Made by a program: the position numbers and the translations under genes
The notes under the pieces: generated by a model
Databases searched by the model: none
What the model was told of the DNA's origin: nothing
Seen by the model: only the letters and a program-made list of their open reading frames with translations
Shown: positions 1 through 10,058 of the stretch, piece by piece
Position numbering within the stretch: position 1 is the first letter of the stretch
How the letters are laid out: each line of letters opens with the position of its first letter
Source: an uncultured Gammaproteobacteria bacterium
Lineage (GTDB): Bacteria; Pseudomonadota; Gammaproteobacteria; Steroidobacterales; UBA11654
DNA length: 64,000 bases
Direction of reading: 5' to 3'
Assembly: GCA_937801655.1 (NCBI GenBank)
Contig: CALMWC010000010.1
Location: 72,501 to 136,500, forward strand

Positions 1-1270
<1,270 letters not shown>

Positions 1271-1322
1271 TATAACAATCAAATAACTTTACACAGTGTA
1301 ACTTTTAAGCTAAATTCTTTTT

Positions 1323-1440
1323 TCCTGGTGACAATAGCGTGTAGGAACCACCCGATCCCATTCCGAACTCGGAAGTGAAGATGCATAGCGCCGATGGTAT
1401 TATGGGGTTTCCCCATGTGAGAGTAGGACATCGCCAGGTC
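1323..1440 (+). rRNA. rrf: 5S ribosomal RNA
   Basis: About 118 bases with the typical 5S core (the conserved block around 1349-1380 contains cccgatcccattccgaactc) and complementary ends, cctggtga at the start and tcgccagg at the end. It lies about 50 bases after 23S and just before a strong terminator, as expected for the last gene of an rrn operon. End points are uncertain by a few bases. Confidence 0.95.
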
Positions 1441-1447
1441 TTTATTT

Positions 1448-1488
1448 AACGAAGATGATTTATAATTAAGTCATCTTCGTTTTTTTTA
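1448..1488 (+). terminator. Rho-independent terminator of the rrn operon
   Basis: A perfect 11-base-pair inverted repeat, aacgaagatga (1448-1458) and tcatcttcgtt (1471-1481), separated by a 12-base loop, runs directly into a T tract (1480-1487). It sits 8 bases after the 5S gene and is the clearest intrinsic terminator in the window. Confidence 0.93.
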
Positions 1489-1555
1489 TAGGGTTATAAA
1501 AAAATTTTACTTATTAATAAGCAATTATTATTACGGATCTAATATCTAAATAAAT

Positions 1556-1561
1556 TATAAT
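1556..1561 (+). promoter_or_regulatory. Candidate -10 box upstream of the ctlX-like gene
   Basis: A perfect TATAAT at 1556-1561 lies 29 bases before the ATG at 1591 and downstream of the rrn terminator, so a new transcription unit must start about here. No good -35 hexamer is visible 16 to 18 bases upstream. The region is very AT-rich, so the match could be by chance. Confidence 0.35.
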
Positions 1562-1590
1562 CAGACAATCTTCTTTATTTATTAATAAAC

Positions 1591-2526
1591 ATGAATAAAC
1601 AAACTACTTCAGATTTAATGATGGTCAGACCCGCTAACTTTTCCAGTAATGCAGAGACAATTGCTACAAATCAATTTCAAGCCTATATTAAAAAAGATCA
1701 TAATCTAAAATCTTTAAGTGATAGGGCTATAAAGGAGTTTGAGAATATGTTGAATATTCTCAGAGAGAATAAATTGAATGTTATAGATTTCAATGATGAT
1801 ATATCACTTCAGAATTCTGACGCTATATTTCCTAATAATTGGGTAACATTCCATGAAAATAATACCGCTATAATTTACCCAATGATGTCATCATCGAGAA
1901 GGAATGAAAAGAGAGAAGATATATTAGAAAAACTTATTACAACTTATTCATTTAATATTGAGAAAATAATTGATCTTAGTTATCTGGAACAAGAAGGTAT
2001 GTTTTTAGAAGGAACTGGAAGTGTTGTCTTCGATAGATTAAATAAAATATTTTTTGCTTGCTTATCATCTAGAACAAGTTTTGAAGCACTAGAAATATTA
2101 GCAGATAAGTTAGATTACAGTTTTTTTAGCTTTGAAGCATTTTCTAAATCTCTTCCTATATACCATACAAATGTGATGTTGAGCCTAGGAGAAAAATTAG
2201 CATTTATTTGCCTTGATTCCATCAAAGATGATAAGTCCTCAAGAGATTTATTAAAGTTTATTGAGATTAATGATAGAGAAGTTATAGAGATTTCAATAGA
2301 TCAAATGAATCAGTTTTGTGGAAATGTTTTAGAAGTATCAAATATTAATAATGAGTCACTAATCATTATGTCTAAAACAGCATTTCATGCATTTACAAAA
2401 GAGCAAAAAAGTAAAATTAACAACATAGCTAAAATCATAAAAATACCATTATCAACAATTGAGAAATATGGAGGCGGAAGTGCAAGGTGCATGATTGCTG
2501 AAATATTCTTAAACAAAAATAATTGA
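1591..2526 (+). CDS. ctlX: CtlX-like guanidino-group hydrolase (arginine deiminase/dimethylargininase superfamily)
   Basis: A 311-residue protein of the amidinotransferase / arginine deiminase superfamily, probably a hydrolase acting on citrulline, dimethylarginine or a related guanidino compound. Seen motifs: the N-terminal MMVRPANF (about 10-17), DAIFPNNWVTFH (77-88), EGTGS (140-144), YHTNV (191-195), GNVLEV (244-249) and GGGSARC near the end, with the likely nucleophile Cys300. These match the proteins named citrulline utilization hydrolase CtlX. The substrate is an inference. The ATG at 1591 has no obvious Shine-Dalgarno. The stop codon overlaps the next gene's start, so the two are probably cotranscribed. 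Confidence 0.82.
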   Translation: MNKQTTSDLMMVRPANFSSNAETIATNQFQAYIKKDHNLKSLSDRAIKEFENMLNILRENKLNVIDFNDDISLQNSDAIFPNNWVTFHENNTAIIYPMMSSSRRNEKREDILEKLITTYSFNIEKIIDLSYLEQEGMFLEGTGSVVFDRLNKIFFACLSSRTSFEALEILADKLDYSFFSFEAFSKSLPIYHTNVMLSLGEKLAFICLDSIKDDKSSRDLLKFIEINDREVIEISIDQMNQFCGNVLEVSNINNESLIIMSKTAFHAFTKEQKSKINNIAKIIKIPLSTIEKYGGGSARCMIAEIFLNKNN

Positions 2527-3443
2527 TAAAAGTGATATCTAACTATTTTGTAAAAATATCGGGATCTCTCTTTGTTCTTACTGGAGCATTTTTGATTAGC
2601 TTTTCTTCTGTTTTTGTAGCTACAGTAGATTTAGAACCTACTGTAAGTGCTTTTTATAGGGTATTTATAGGCTTTCTAGCCTTGTTCATATTTTATTCTA
2701 TTAAGGAAAAAGAATCTCCATTTAGGAGTGAAATATCAAGATATCTCTATATTGCAGCAATAATATTCGTATTAGATCTATGGTTTTGGCACAGAGCTAT
2801 AATATATATTGGTCCTGGTTTATCAACACTCTTAGCCAGTCTACAAGTACTAATTATTCCTTTTCTTTCTTATTTTATTTTTAAGGAGATTATAAGGAAA
2901 CAGCAATTAGTAGCAGTTGTAATTGGGGTTATTGGATTATTCTTATGCTTAAGTGATAACTGGCAACAAGCTGGTTCTCAATATAAGTTAGGAATACTTT
3001 TTGGCATTTTCACAGCTCTTGCATACAGTGGGTATACTGTAACTCTTAAGAAGGCCTCATTTCATAATAAGCAATTAACAAATCCAGTTCATAATTTATT
3101 AATTATATCGTTATTTTCATCAATTCTTTTAGCAGTTATAGTCCTTATTGAAAATAACTCTTTTGCTATTAAAAGTAGCTCAGATTTACTATGGATGCTT
3201 TGTTATGGGGTAATTTGTCATGTTTTTGGGTGGATATTTATATTAAAGGGTATGCAAACAATATCAGTTGTTTCTGTAGGTATTATTTTAATAGCTCAAC
3301 CCATATTGTCTTTTATATGGGATGTACTATTTTTTAATAGAGCAATCTCATTAATTGAAATAAGTGGTATCTGCATAGTTATTGCAGCATTATTTATATG
3401 TGCAAAATCAGAAAGTACAACTAGTAATATTGAAATGGAGTAA
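2523..3443 (+). CDS. DMT-superfamily (EamA-type) permease
   Basis: A 306-residue, very hydrophobic protein with about ten predicted membrane segments arranged as two EamA-type repeats (about 10-145 and 155-295), as in drug/metabolite transporters. The segment around 87-103 (FWHRAIIYIGPGLSTLL) fits the family. The start is a TTG at 2523 that overlaps the upstream stop (ttga), implying translational coupling; a GTG at 2532 is an alternative. Pairing with a CtlX-like hydrolase suggests it may move an amino acid or its breakdown product, but the cargo cannot be read from the sequence. Confidence 0.82.
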   Translation: MIKVISNYFVKISGSLFVLTGAFLISFSSVFVATVDLEPTVSAFYRVFIGFLALFIFYSIKEKESPFRSEISRYLYIAAIIFVLDLWFWHRAIIYIGPGLSTLLASLQVLIIPFLSYFIFKEIIRKQQLVAVVIGVIGLFLCLSDNWQQAGSQYKLGILFGIFTALAYSGYTVTLKKASFHNKQLTNPVHNLLIISLFSSILLAVIVLIENNSFAIKSSSDLLWMLCYGVICHVFGWIFILKGMQTISVVSVGIILIAQPILSFIWDVLFFNRAISLIEISGICIVIAALFICAKSESTTSNIEME

Positions 3444-3452
3444 ATTAAAATC

Positions 3453-4082
3453 ATGTATGTTTTAGCGATCATTATTCTTGCCAGCTATATACTAGGAAGC
3501 CTTAATGCCAGTTTAGTAATGAGTAAGATTAAAGATCTTGATATTAGAAAAAAAGGCAGTGGTAATGCAGGGGCCACTAATGCAATTAGAATATTTGGCT
3601 TACAGAATGGCTTGTTAGTCTTTTCTATTGATGCTCTTAAAGCTTTGTTGGCTGCATTCTTAACAATAAGAATTTTAGAGGGCACATCTTCTGACATAAT
3701 ATTTGGGCATGAAATCTATTTATACTTTTCAGCTGTAAGTTGTATTTTAGGGCATTGTTACCCTATATGGTTTAGTTTCAAAGGAGGTAAAGGGGCTGCA
3801 ACAGGACTGGGTGCTATGATTTATATAGAGCCTATATTAATTATTCCATCATTAGTTGTTTTTTTTATAGTATTGGTTATTACTAGGTATGTAAGTTTTT
3901 CAACAATCGCCGCTTTCTTTTCTTTGTCAGTAGTATCAATTTTCTTTAATAGAGATTTTATTGATTATATTTTCTTATTGTTTACCTTCACTTTATTTCT
4001 AATTATTTTATACACTCATAAGGTAAATATATCTGCGATTCTTGATAAAACAGAACATCGGATATTATCTAAAAATGAGTAA
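3453..4082 (+). CDS. plsY: Acyl-phosphate glycerol-3-phosphate acyltransferase PlsY
   Basis: Inner-membrane enzyme that transfers the acyl group from acyl-phosphate to glycerol-3-phosphate, the first step of phospholipid synthesis. The 209-residue protein has several membrane segments. The three PlsY signature regions are present: GSGNAGATNAIRIFG (about 36-50), HCYPIWFSFKGGKGAATGLG (about 101-120), and a weaker third region near the C terminus. The gene starts 9 bases after the transporter gene and overlaps birA by 8 bases. In many gammaproteobacteria plsY sits elsewhere (near tsaD/folB), so this neighbourhood is unusual. Confidence 0.95.
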   Translation: MYVLAIIILASYILGSLNASLVMSKIKDLDIRKKGSGNAGATNAIRIFGLQNGLLVFSIDALKALLAAFLTIRILEGTSSDIIFGHEIYLYFSAVSCILGHCYPIWFSFKGGKGAATGLGAMIYIEPILIIPSLVVFFIVLVITRYVSFSTIAAFFSLSVVSIFFNRDFIDYIFLLFTFTLFLIILYTHKVNISAILDKTEHRILSKNE

Positions 4083-5033
4083 TGATGATAAATTATCTTC
4101 AATCATAAGAACCTTATCTCTGGCAGATAGCAATCTAGAAAATTTGATAGCGAATCAAGATGAGCTAACTGTAGCTTTAAATTTAGCAGCAGACTATGGA
4201 TTGATGATAACTCATAATAATGGTTTATATACATTAGAGAATAAACTTAAAATACTCGATAAATCAATAATATATAATCACTTAGAACTACTGAATAGTG
4301 ATATGATATTGAATTATCCATTAAAGATTTTGTTAATACTACCACCGAAGAATTTGATCCAAGAGAGATTAAGAGTAATGAACTTAAAATCAGTATTGCA
4401 GAATTTCAAAAGCAAGGAAGAGGCAGGCAGAATAGGAAATGGTTTTCACCATTTGGAGCAGGCATATCTAGTTCTATATTCAAGCATCTTTCAAAAAATA
4501 TAAATCCGATAGGTTTGAGTTTATATCTTGGAATTAGAATTATAGATGCATTGGATGAGATTGGATTTCATGGCATAAAATTGAAATGGCCCAATGATTT
4601 ATATTATAAAGATAAGAAATTAGGAGGAATCCTAGTTGATATTTATCAAAACTCAGATCTAGATTCTGTGATCAGTCTAGGTATTGGTATAAATTATTGT
4701 CTACCTAATAATAAAAATTTTAACTTTGATACTGAAAAAACTCCTATAGATCTTTGCAGTATTATAAAAGATGAGAATATAGATAGGAGTACAGTGGCTG
4801 GCCATCTTCTGAAAAGAGTTATAGAAAATCTTAATTCCTTCAATGAAAATTCCTTGAAGGATGAACAAGAGAGATGGAAAGACATTGACTACCTTTATGC
4901 TAAAACTATTACAATAGAGGTTGTAGATAAACAAATAACTGGAATTAATAGAGGCATCACTTCTGATGGAGAATTAATTTTAGAAGTCGATTCAAAAAGA
5001 ATCAAAATAATCACGGGACATATAGTTGGATAA
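4075..5033 (+). pseudogene. birA: Biotin-protein ligase / biotin repressor BirA, interrupted by a frameshift
   Basis: Ligase that makes biotinyl-AMP and attaches biotin to the acetyl-CoA carboxylase carrier protein; many family members also repress biotin genes. The N-terminal part (ATG 4075 to about 4300) reads in one frame and resembles a weak winged-helix domain. From about 4302 the homology continues one frame over: IAEFQKQGRGR then RKWFSPFG (biotinyl-AMP loop), KWPNDLYY, KLGGILVD and IGIGINY. The span is 959 bases, one short of 320 codons; restoring one base gives 319 residues, close to the 321 of E. coli BirA. The lesion lies near 4298-4306. Since birA or another ligase is normally essential, a sequencing or assembly error is as likely as true loss. 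Confidence 0.85.
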
Positions 5034-5059
5034 TTACTTTTAATCCCATTCAAAATGAT

Positions 5060-5065
5060 TATAAT
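5060..5065 (+). promoter_or_regulatory. Candidate -10 box for the tRNA-tuf operon
   Basis: A perfect TATAAT at 5060-5065 lies 35 bases before the first tRNA, in the short spacer after birA. No strong -35 is seen (ttactt at 5034 is 20 bases away). A promoter is expected here because a highly expressed tRNA-tuf unit begins, but the region is AT-rich. Confidence 0.35.
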
Positions 5066-5100
5066 TCACAAAAAATTAATTATTGTATTTGATTTTTAAT

Positions 5101-5176
5101 GCCGGAATAGCTCAATTGGTAGAGCAACCGCCTTGTAAGCGGTAGGTTGGGGGTTCAATTCCCTCTTCCGGCACCA
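5101..5176 (+). tRNA. tRNA-Thr (anticodon TGT)
   Basis: A 76-base cloverleaf with acceptor strands gccggaa and ttccggc, anticodon loop cttgtaa (anticodon TGT), a standard T loop and an encoded CCA end. It is the first of four clustered tRNAs before tuf, in the same Thr-Tyr-Gly-Thr order as the E. coli thrU-tyrU-glyT-thrT-tufB operon. Confidence 0.97.
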
Positions 5177-5253
5177 TAAAACTATTTAACAAATAAATGT
5201 TTTTTTTGTTGACTCTAATAACCCTTAGTCAGAGAATAGTGGGTTATGTCCGC

Positions 5254-5338
5254 GGAGGGGTACCCAAGCGGTCAACGGGGGCAGACTGTAAATCTGCTGG
5301 CTTAGCCTTCGTAGGTTCGAATCCTACCCCCTCCACCA
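5254..5338 (+). tRNA. tRNA-Tyr (anticodon GTA)
   Basis: An 85-base class II tRNA with acceptor strands ggagggg and cccctcc, anticodon loop ctgtaaa (GTA), a long variable arm as expected for bacterial tRNA-Tyr, and an encoded CCA. It lies 77 bases after tRNA-Thr(TGT). Confidence 0.97.
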
Positions 5339-5450
5339 TTGATAACAAAGGGTTATAGAGGTGGAGAAAGGTTAAAAATAGGTAGTTAGGAATATATGAT
5401 AATGATGAATGTAATAGTAAAATTTTCGGGTTTAGCCGCATCTTTCTTGC

Positions 5451-5524
<74 letters not shown>

Positions 5525-5545
5525 AGTTATGAGGCTCTTAATGAT

Positions 5546-5618
5546 GCCCACATAGCTCAGCAGGTAGAGCACTTCCATGGTAAGGAAGAGGTCACCGGTT
5601 CAATTCCGGTTGTGGGCT
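5546..5618 (+). tRNA. tRNA-Thr (anticodon GGT), CCA not encoded
   Basis: A 73-base tRNA with acceptor strands gcccaca and tgtgggc, anticodon loop atggtaa (GGT) and discriminator T. The genomic sequence after the discriminator is ccg, so unlike the three tRNAs before it the CCA end is not fully encoded and must be completed by CCA nucleotidyltransferase. It precedes tuf by 52 bases. Confidence 0.95.
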
Positions 5619-5670
5619 CCGTTAATTTTCAATATTAATTTAAATTTTAGTTTAATTAGGAGTTATAAAA

Positions 5671-6861
5671 ATGGCTAAAGAAAAATTTGAACGTAATAAA
5701 CCGCATATTAATGTTGGTACTATTGGTCATGTTGATCATGGTAAAACAACATTAACAGCTGCACTTACAAAATGTATGGCTGCAAAGCATGGCGGAGACG
5801 CATCTGCATTTGCTGATATAGATAATGCTCCTGAAGAAAGAGAAAGAGGGATTACTATTGCTACAGCTCATGTTGAGTATGAAAGTGAAGGTAGACACTA
5901 TGCTCATGTTGATTGTCCAGGGCATGCTGATTATGTAAAAAACATGATTACTGGAGCTGCTCAAATGGATGGAGCAATCCTAGTAGTATCAGCTGCAGAC
6001 GGACCAATGCCACAAACTAAAGAGCATATTTTGCTTGCCAGAAATGTAGGCGTAAAAGATATTATTGTTTTTCTAAATAAGGCTGATGTAGTTGACGATG
6101 CTGAATTAGTTGAGCTAGTTGAAATGGAAGTCAGAGAACTCCTATCTATGTATGAGTATGATGGTGATAATATTCCAATTATTCCAGGAAGCGCATTAAA
6201 AGCACTTGAAGGAGATACTAGCGATATAGGATCTTTATCAGTTGAAAAACTTGTTGCCACTATGGATGAATATTTCCCAGAACCAGAAAGAGCGATTGAT
6301 GGCGATTTCTTAATGCCTATTGAGGATGTATTTTCAATCTCTGGTAGAGGAACGGTTGTAACTGGAAGAGTTGAAAGAGGTGTTGTTAAAGTCAATGATG
6401 ACATTGAAATTGTTGGTATAAAAGACACAGCAATGACAACATGTACTGGTGTGGAAATGTTTAGAAAACTTCTGGATCAAGGACAGGCAGGAGATAATGT
6501 TGGTGTTCTTCTTCGTGGAACTAAAAGAGAAGAGGTGGAACGCGGTCAAGTACTAGCAAAACCAAAGAGCATTAACCCTCACACTAAGTTTGAAGCAGAT
6601 ATATATGCACTAACTAAAGAAGAAGGTGGAAGGCATAAGCCATTTTTTAATGGCTACAGACCACAATTTTATTTTAGAACAACCGATGTCACTGGCGCAG
6701 TAACCTTACCAGAGGGAACCGAGATGATTATGCCAGGAGATGACACTCACATAACTGTGGAGTTGATAGCACCGATTGCTATGGAAGATGCATTACGTTT
6801 TTCTATTCGTGAAGGCGGAAGAACTGTGGGATCAGGCGTAGTAACTAAAATTATAGAGTAA
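5671..6861 (+). CDS. tuf: Translation elongation factor Tu
   Basis: GTPase that delivers aminoacyl-tRNA to the ribosome. The 396-residue protein has GHVDHGKT (19-26, P loop), DCPGH (about 80-84) and NKAD (about 135-138) in the GTPase domain, followed by two beta-barrel domains ending in the conserved [10 protein letters not shown] segment. A clear AGGAG at 5658-5662 lies 8 bases before the ATG. This is the tufB position (after four tRNAs). No second tuf follows fusA in this window, so there may be only one copy. Confidence 0.99.
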   Translation: MAKEKFERNKPHINVGTIGHVDHGKTTLTAALTKCMAAKHGGDASAFADIDNAPEERERGITIATAHVEYESEGRHYAHVDCPGHADYVKNMITGAAQMDGAILVVSAADGPMPQTKEHILLARNVGVKDIIVFLNKADVVDDAELVELVEMEVRELLSMYEYDGDNIPIIPGSALKALEGDTSDIGSLSVEKLVATMDEYFPEPERAIDGDFLMPIEDVFSISGRGTVVTGRVERGVVKVNDDIEIVGIKDTAMTTCTGVEMFRKLLDQGQAGDNVGVLLRGTKREEVERGQVLAKPKSINPHTKFEADIYALTKEEGGRHKPFFNGYRPQFYFRTTDVTGAVTLPEGTEMIMPGDDTHITVELIAPIAMEDALRFSIREGGRTVGSGVVTKIIE

Positions 6862-6865
6862 AAAA

Positions 6866-6941
6866 AGGCCAGTAGCTCAACCGGTAGAGCGGCGGTCTCC
6901 AAAACCGCAGGTTGGGGGTTCGAGACCCTCCTGGCCTGCCA
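6866..6941 (+). tRNA. tRNA-Trp (anticodon CCA)
   Basis: A 76-base tRNA with acceptor strands aggccag and ctggcct, anticodon loop ctccaaa (CCA) and an encoded CCA tail. It begins 4 bases after the tuf stop codon and ends 15 bases before secE, so it must be cut from a tuf-tRNA-secE transcript. Confidence 0.97.
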
Positions 6942-6956
6942 AGAGGAACATATATT

Positions 6957-7328
6957 GTGAGTGATAACGAGGGACAAATGCAATCAACAATAGTTGATGT
7001 GGGTAAATTGATTGCTTCAATTGCAATCCTTTTGTCTTCTATTGTCTTGTATTATTCATTCCCACAAATCTCTATAGTCATTAGAGCACTTGCTATTATT
7101 TTTTCTCTGGTTGTTTCATCTTTTATCTTTTTACAAACTATTAGAGGGAAAATACTTTGGGATTTTCTTCAAGGCTCACGAGTAGAAATTAAAAAAGTTA
7201 TCTGGCCAACAAAACAGGAAACAATTCAAACTACACTTACAGTATTTGTATTTGTTCTGATACTCGGAATATTTTTCTGGTTACTAGATTTCCTATTACT
7301 TTTTATTACAACTTCAATCAGATCATAA
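6957..7328 (+). CDS. secE: Preprotein translocase subunit SecE
   Basis: Small membrane subunit that clamps SecY in the Sec translocon. From the GTG at 6957 the product is 123 residues, with three hydrophobic segments (about 13-35, 38-58 and 90-115) as in E. coli SecE (127 residues), and the conserved cytoplasmic region with VEIKKVIWPTKQET before the last helix. The GTG is chosen because AAGAGGAA at 6941-6948 is well spaced; the frame is open upstream into tRNA-Trp, and ATG 6978 is an alternative. Confidence 0.95.
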   Translation: MSDNEGQMQSTIVDVGKLIASIAILLSSIVLYYSFPQISIVIRALAIIFSLVVSSFIFLQTIRGKILWDFLQGSRVEIKKVIWPTKQETIQTTLTVFVFVLILGIFFWLLDFLLLFITTSIRS

Positions 7329-7340
7329 AGGCATTATAAG

Positions 7341-7874
7341 ATGGAACATCAATGGTATGTATTACAAGTCTATTCCAACTATGAAAAGAAGGTTCAGAGG
7401 ACACTTGAAGAAAGAATAAAGATTAAAGGTCTTTCATCCAGTATTTCAGAGATTGTGGTTCCTATGGAAGAGGTTGTAGAGCTAAGAAAAGGTGAGAAAA
7501 AGACTACAGAAAGAAAATTTTTCCCTGGCTATGTATTGATAAAAATGGAAATGGGTAATGATGTTTGGCATTTCATTAAATCTGTTCCCAACGTAATGGG
7601 CTTTATTGGCGGTACTAATGAGAGTCCAGCTCCAATACCAGAACATGAGGCTCTAAGGATCTTAAATCAAGCTGAGGATTCTAAAGGAATGCCAAGACCA
7701 ACTATTACTTATCAACCTGGAGAGGTTGTGAGAGTAATTGATGGACCATTTAATGACTTTAATGGCGTTGTTGAAAACGTTAATTATGAAAAAAGCAAAC
7801 TTAGCGTTGCTGTGCAAATTTTAGGAAGGCCTACACCTGTTGACCTTAATTTTAATCAAGTAGAAAAATCATAA
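7341..7874 (+). CDS. nusG: Transcription termination/antitermination protein NusG
   Basis: Binds RNA polymerase and couples it to Rho or the ribosome. The 177 residues contain an N-terminal NGN domain ([17 protein letters not shown] at 3-19; [12 protein letters not shown] about 60-71) and a C-terminal KOW domain ([19 protein letters not shown], about 129-147). Length is close to the 181 of E. coli. The stop overlaps the rplK start by one base. Confidence 0.98.
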   Translation: MEHQWYVLQVYSNYEKKVQRTLEERIKIKGLSSSISEIVVPMEEVVELRKGEKKTTERKFFPGYVLIKMEMGNDVWHFIKSVPNVMGFIGGTNESPAPIPEHEALRILNQAEDSKGMPRPTITYQPGEVVRVIDGPFNDFNGVVENVNYEKSKLSVAVQILGRPTPVDLNFNQVEKS

Positions 7875-8311
7875 TGGCAAAAAGAAAAACAAAAAAAGTT
7901 GAAAGTATAGTAAAGCTTCAAATACCTGCAGGGCAAGCAAATCCAAGTCCACCAGTAGGACCAGCTTTGGGTCAGGCAGGAGTAAATATTATGGAATTCT
8001 GTAATGCATTTAATGCAAAAACTTCTGATTCTGAACAAGGGGTATTAATACCTGTGGTAATTTCAGTTTATGGAGACAAAAGCTTTACATTTATTACTAA
8101 AACACCACCTGCATCAACCTTATTAAGGAAAGCTGCTGGTATTAGTAAAGGAAGTGGAACTCCTAATACTGAAAAAGTAGGAACAGTCACTAAGAAACAA
8201 ATAGAAGAAATAGTAAATATTAAGTTTGAAGATCTAAATGCTATTGATATGCAAGCAGGTATTAAGATCATTGAAGGTACAGCAAGAAGTATGGGATTAG
8301 AGGTAAAATAA
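7874..8311 (+). CDS. rplK: 50S ribosomal protein L11
   Basis: Component of the GTPase-associated centre. The 145-residue protein carries [19 protein letters not shown] (about 16-34) in the N-terminal domain and the rRNA-binding C-terminal domain. It starts one base inside the nusG stop (taatg), implying coupling. No separate leader for L1 autoregulation is visible upstream. Confidence 0.98.
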   Translation: MAKRKTKKVESIVKLQIPAGQANPSPPVGPALGQAGVNIMEFCNAFNAKTSDSEQGVLIPVVISVYGDKSFTFITKTPPASTLLRKAAGISKGSGTPNTEKVGTVTKKQIEEIVNIKFEDLNAIDMQAGIKIIEGTARSMGLEVK

Positions 8312-8312
8312 T

Positions 8313-9002
8313 ATGAGCACTGTTTCAAAAAGATATATAAAAAATAAAGAATTGATAGAAGAAAACCATAAATATATGGTTGATGAAGCGATTTCGTTAC
8401 TAAAAAAGACTGGGAATACAAAGTTTAAAGAGAGCATTGATGTTGCTATAAACCTAGGGATTGATCCTAAGCAAACAGAACAAAATGTTAGGGGGTCAGT
8501 GGTACTTCCAAATGGCACAGGAAAAAATATGAGAGTCATTGTTTTTGCTGAGTCAGAAGATGCCGATGTTGCCAAAAGTGCAGGAGCAGATGAAGTGGGA
8601 GCTGAAGATCTTGCAGAAAAAATTAAAGCAGGTTTTAGTGATTTTGATATTGTAATCGCAACACCATCTGCTATGAAAATAGTGGGACAACTAGGACAAG
8701 TTCTAGGCCCAAAAGGCTTGATGCCTAATCCGAAAGATGGAACTGTTACTAAGAATATTAAAGAGGCAGTGACTAATGCGAAGAAAGGTCAAGCAATGTT
8801 TAGAAATGATAAAGGCGGTGTTCTTCATTGCTCAATAGGTAGCGTTGAATTTACAGAAGAGTCTATCAAAGAAAATCTTCTATCATTAATCACTCAAGTC
8901 AATAAAAGTAAACCATCGTCAGCAAAAGGGATTTTTATAAAAAAGATTACTCTTTCATCAACTATGGGTCCAGGTATTCATGTTGAAGAGTCATCACTCT
9001 AA
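8313..9002 (+). CDS. rplA: 50S ribosomal protein L1
   Basis: L1-stalk protein of the 50S exit site, which in E. coli also represses its own operon. The 229 residues contain the signature around GQVLGPKGLMPNPKDGTVT (about 128-146) and a C-terminal region ending GPGIHVEESSL. Length is close to E. coli L1 (234). It starts 1 base after the rplK stop. Confidence 0.98.
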   Translation: MSTVSKRYIKNKELIEENHKYMVDEAISLLKKTGNTKFKESIDVAINLGIDPKQTEQNVRGSVVLPNGTGKNMRVIVFAESEDADVAKSAGADEVGAEDLAEKIKAGFSDFDIVIATPSAMKIVGQLGQVLGPKGLMPNPKDGTVTKNIKEAVTNAKKGQAMFRNDKGGVLHCSIGSVEFTEESIKENLLSLITQVNKSKPSSAKGIFIKKITLSSTMGPGIHVEESSL

Positions 9003-9025
9003 GATATAACTAATCGAGAAAAGAT

Positions 9026-9556
9026 ATGCCATTGAATATAAATCAAAAAAAAGAAGTTGTAAAAGAGCTTAATGAAATAGCTAATAATTCTGTATCTGGA
9101 GCGATTGCAGAGTACTCTGGATTATCTGTTTTAGATATGTCAGATTTGCGCACTAAGGCAAGAGAATCTAACGTATATCTTAAAGTTGTAAAAAATACTC
9201 TAAGCAAGAAAGCATTCTCTGAAACTGATTTTCAATGTCTTTCTGATAGTCTTAATGGACCTATAGTGATAGCTCTTTCTAAAGAAGACTTAGCTTCGCC
9301 AGCAAGACTATTCAAAGATTTCAATAAAGAACATGAGAGCCTTAAGACAGTTGGTTTAGCTATAAATGGAGATGTGTTTCCTGCTACTGACATAGATAGA
9401 ATTGCTAAACTACCAACCAAAGATGAAGCATATTCTACCTTATTGGGACTCATGAAAGCACCTATAGAAAAAACAGTCAGATTGCTTAATGAGATACCAA
9501 CAAAAATCACGAGAATTACTAACGCGTTGAAAGAAAATCAAGAAGAGGTTTCTTAA
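9026..9556 (+). CDS. rplJ: 50S ribosomal protein L10
   Basis: Stalk base protein that anchors L7/L12 dimers. The 176-residue protein begins MPLNINQKKEVVKELNEI, typical of L10, with rRNA-binding features near 28-50 (SGLSVLDMSDLR) and a C-terminal helix (about 137-176) for L7/L12. It is slightly longer than the 165 of E. coli. Only 23 bases separate it from rplA, so the long L10-binding leader known from E. coli is absent here. Confidence 0.97.
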   Translation: MPLNINQKKEVVKELNEIANNSVSGAIAEYSGLSVLDMSDLRTKARESNVYLKVVKNTLSKKAFSETDFQCLSDSLNGPIVIALSKEDLASPARLFKDFNKEHESLKTVGLAINGDVFPATDIDRIAKLPTKDEAYSTLLGLMKAPIEKTVRLLNEIPTKITRITNALKENQEEVS

Positions 9557-9578
9557 AACGAATTTTTTATATATGATG

Positions 9579-9592
9579 CCCAATCTTTTGGG
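9579..9592 (+). promoter_or_regulatory. Small hairpin in the rplJ-rplL spacer
   Basis: A 5-base-pair hairpin, cccaa / ttggg with loop tctt, lies in the 56-base spacer ahead of rplL and just upstream of a strong TAGGAG ribosome binding site. It may help set the high translation of L7/L12 relative to L10; this is an inference from position only. Confidence 0.35.
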
Positions 9593-9612
9593 TTGAGATT
9601 AGGAGAAAAAAA

Positions 9613-10008
9613 ATGGCTAAAGCTACACTGTCGTCAAGAGAGGAAGTATTAGAAGCTATTTCACAAATGTCAGTTATTGACTTAGTGGAATTGATTTCAG
9701 AAATGGAAGAAAAATTTGGTGTAACTGCTGCAGCACCTATGGCAGTCGCAGCAGCTCCAGTTGCAGGCGCAGGATCGGAAGAAGCAGCTGAAGAACAAAC
9801 AGAGTTTGAAGTAATACTTACAGCTATGGGTGACAATAAGATTGCAGTTATCAAGGCAGTAAGGACAATTTCAGGTTTAGGACTTAAAGAAGCTAAAGAT
9901 TTAGTTGAAGCAGCTCCTAAAACATTAAAAGAATCTGTATCAAAAGAAGAGGCGGAAGAAATGAAGAAGCAGTTAGAGGAATCTGGCGCTTCTGTTGAGC
10001 TGAAATAG
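9613..10008 (+). CDS. rplL: 50S ribosomal protein L7/L12
   Basis: Multi-copy stalk protein that recruits translational GTPases. The 131-residue acidic protein has an N-terminal dimerisation domain (about 1-35), an Ala-rich hinge (about 36-62) and the conserved C-terminal domain with [18 protein letters not shown] (about 86-103). The hinge is longer than in E. coli (121 residues in total). A strong TAGGAG lies about 8 bases upstream. Confidence 0.98.
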   Translation: MAKATLSSREEVLEAISQMSVIDLVELISEMEEKFGVTAAAPMAVAAAPVAGAGSEEAAEEQTEFEVILTAMGDNKIAVIKAVRTISGLGLKEAKDLVEAAPKTLKESVSKEEAEEMKKQLEESGASVELK

Positions 10009-10058
10009 TATTTTAGCTAACCATTTATTCTGCATGCACTCTAATTATAAATATAACT

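Noticed and set aside
5961-6549. Minus-strand ORFs in tuf
   Set aside because: Ser/Thr-rich shadows of a highly conserved gene.
6747-6983. Minus-strand ORF over the end of tuf and tRNA-Trp
   Set aside because: Antisense of tRNA-Trp; tuf and the tRNA explain the region.
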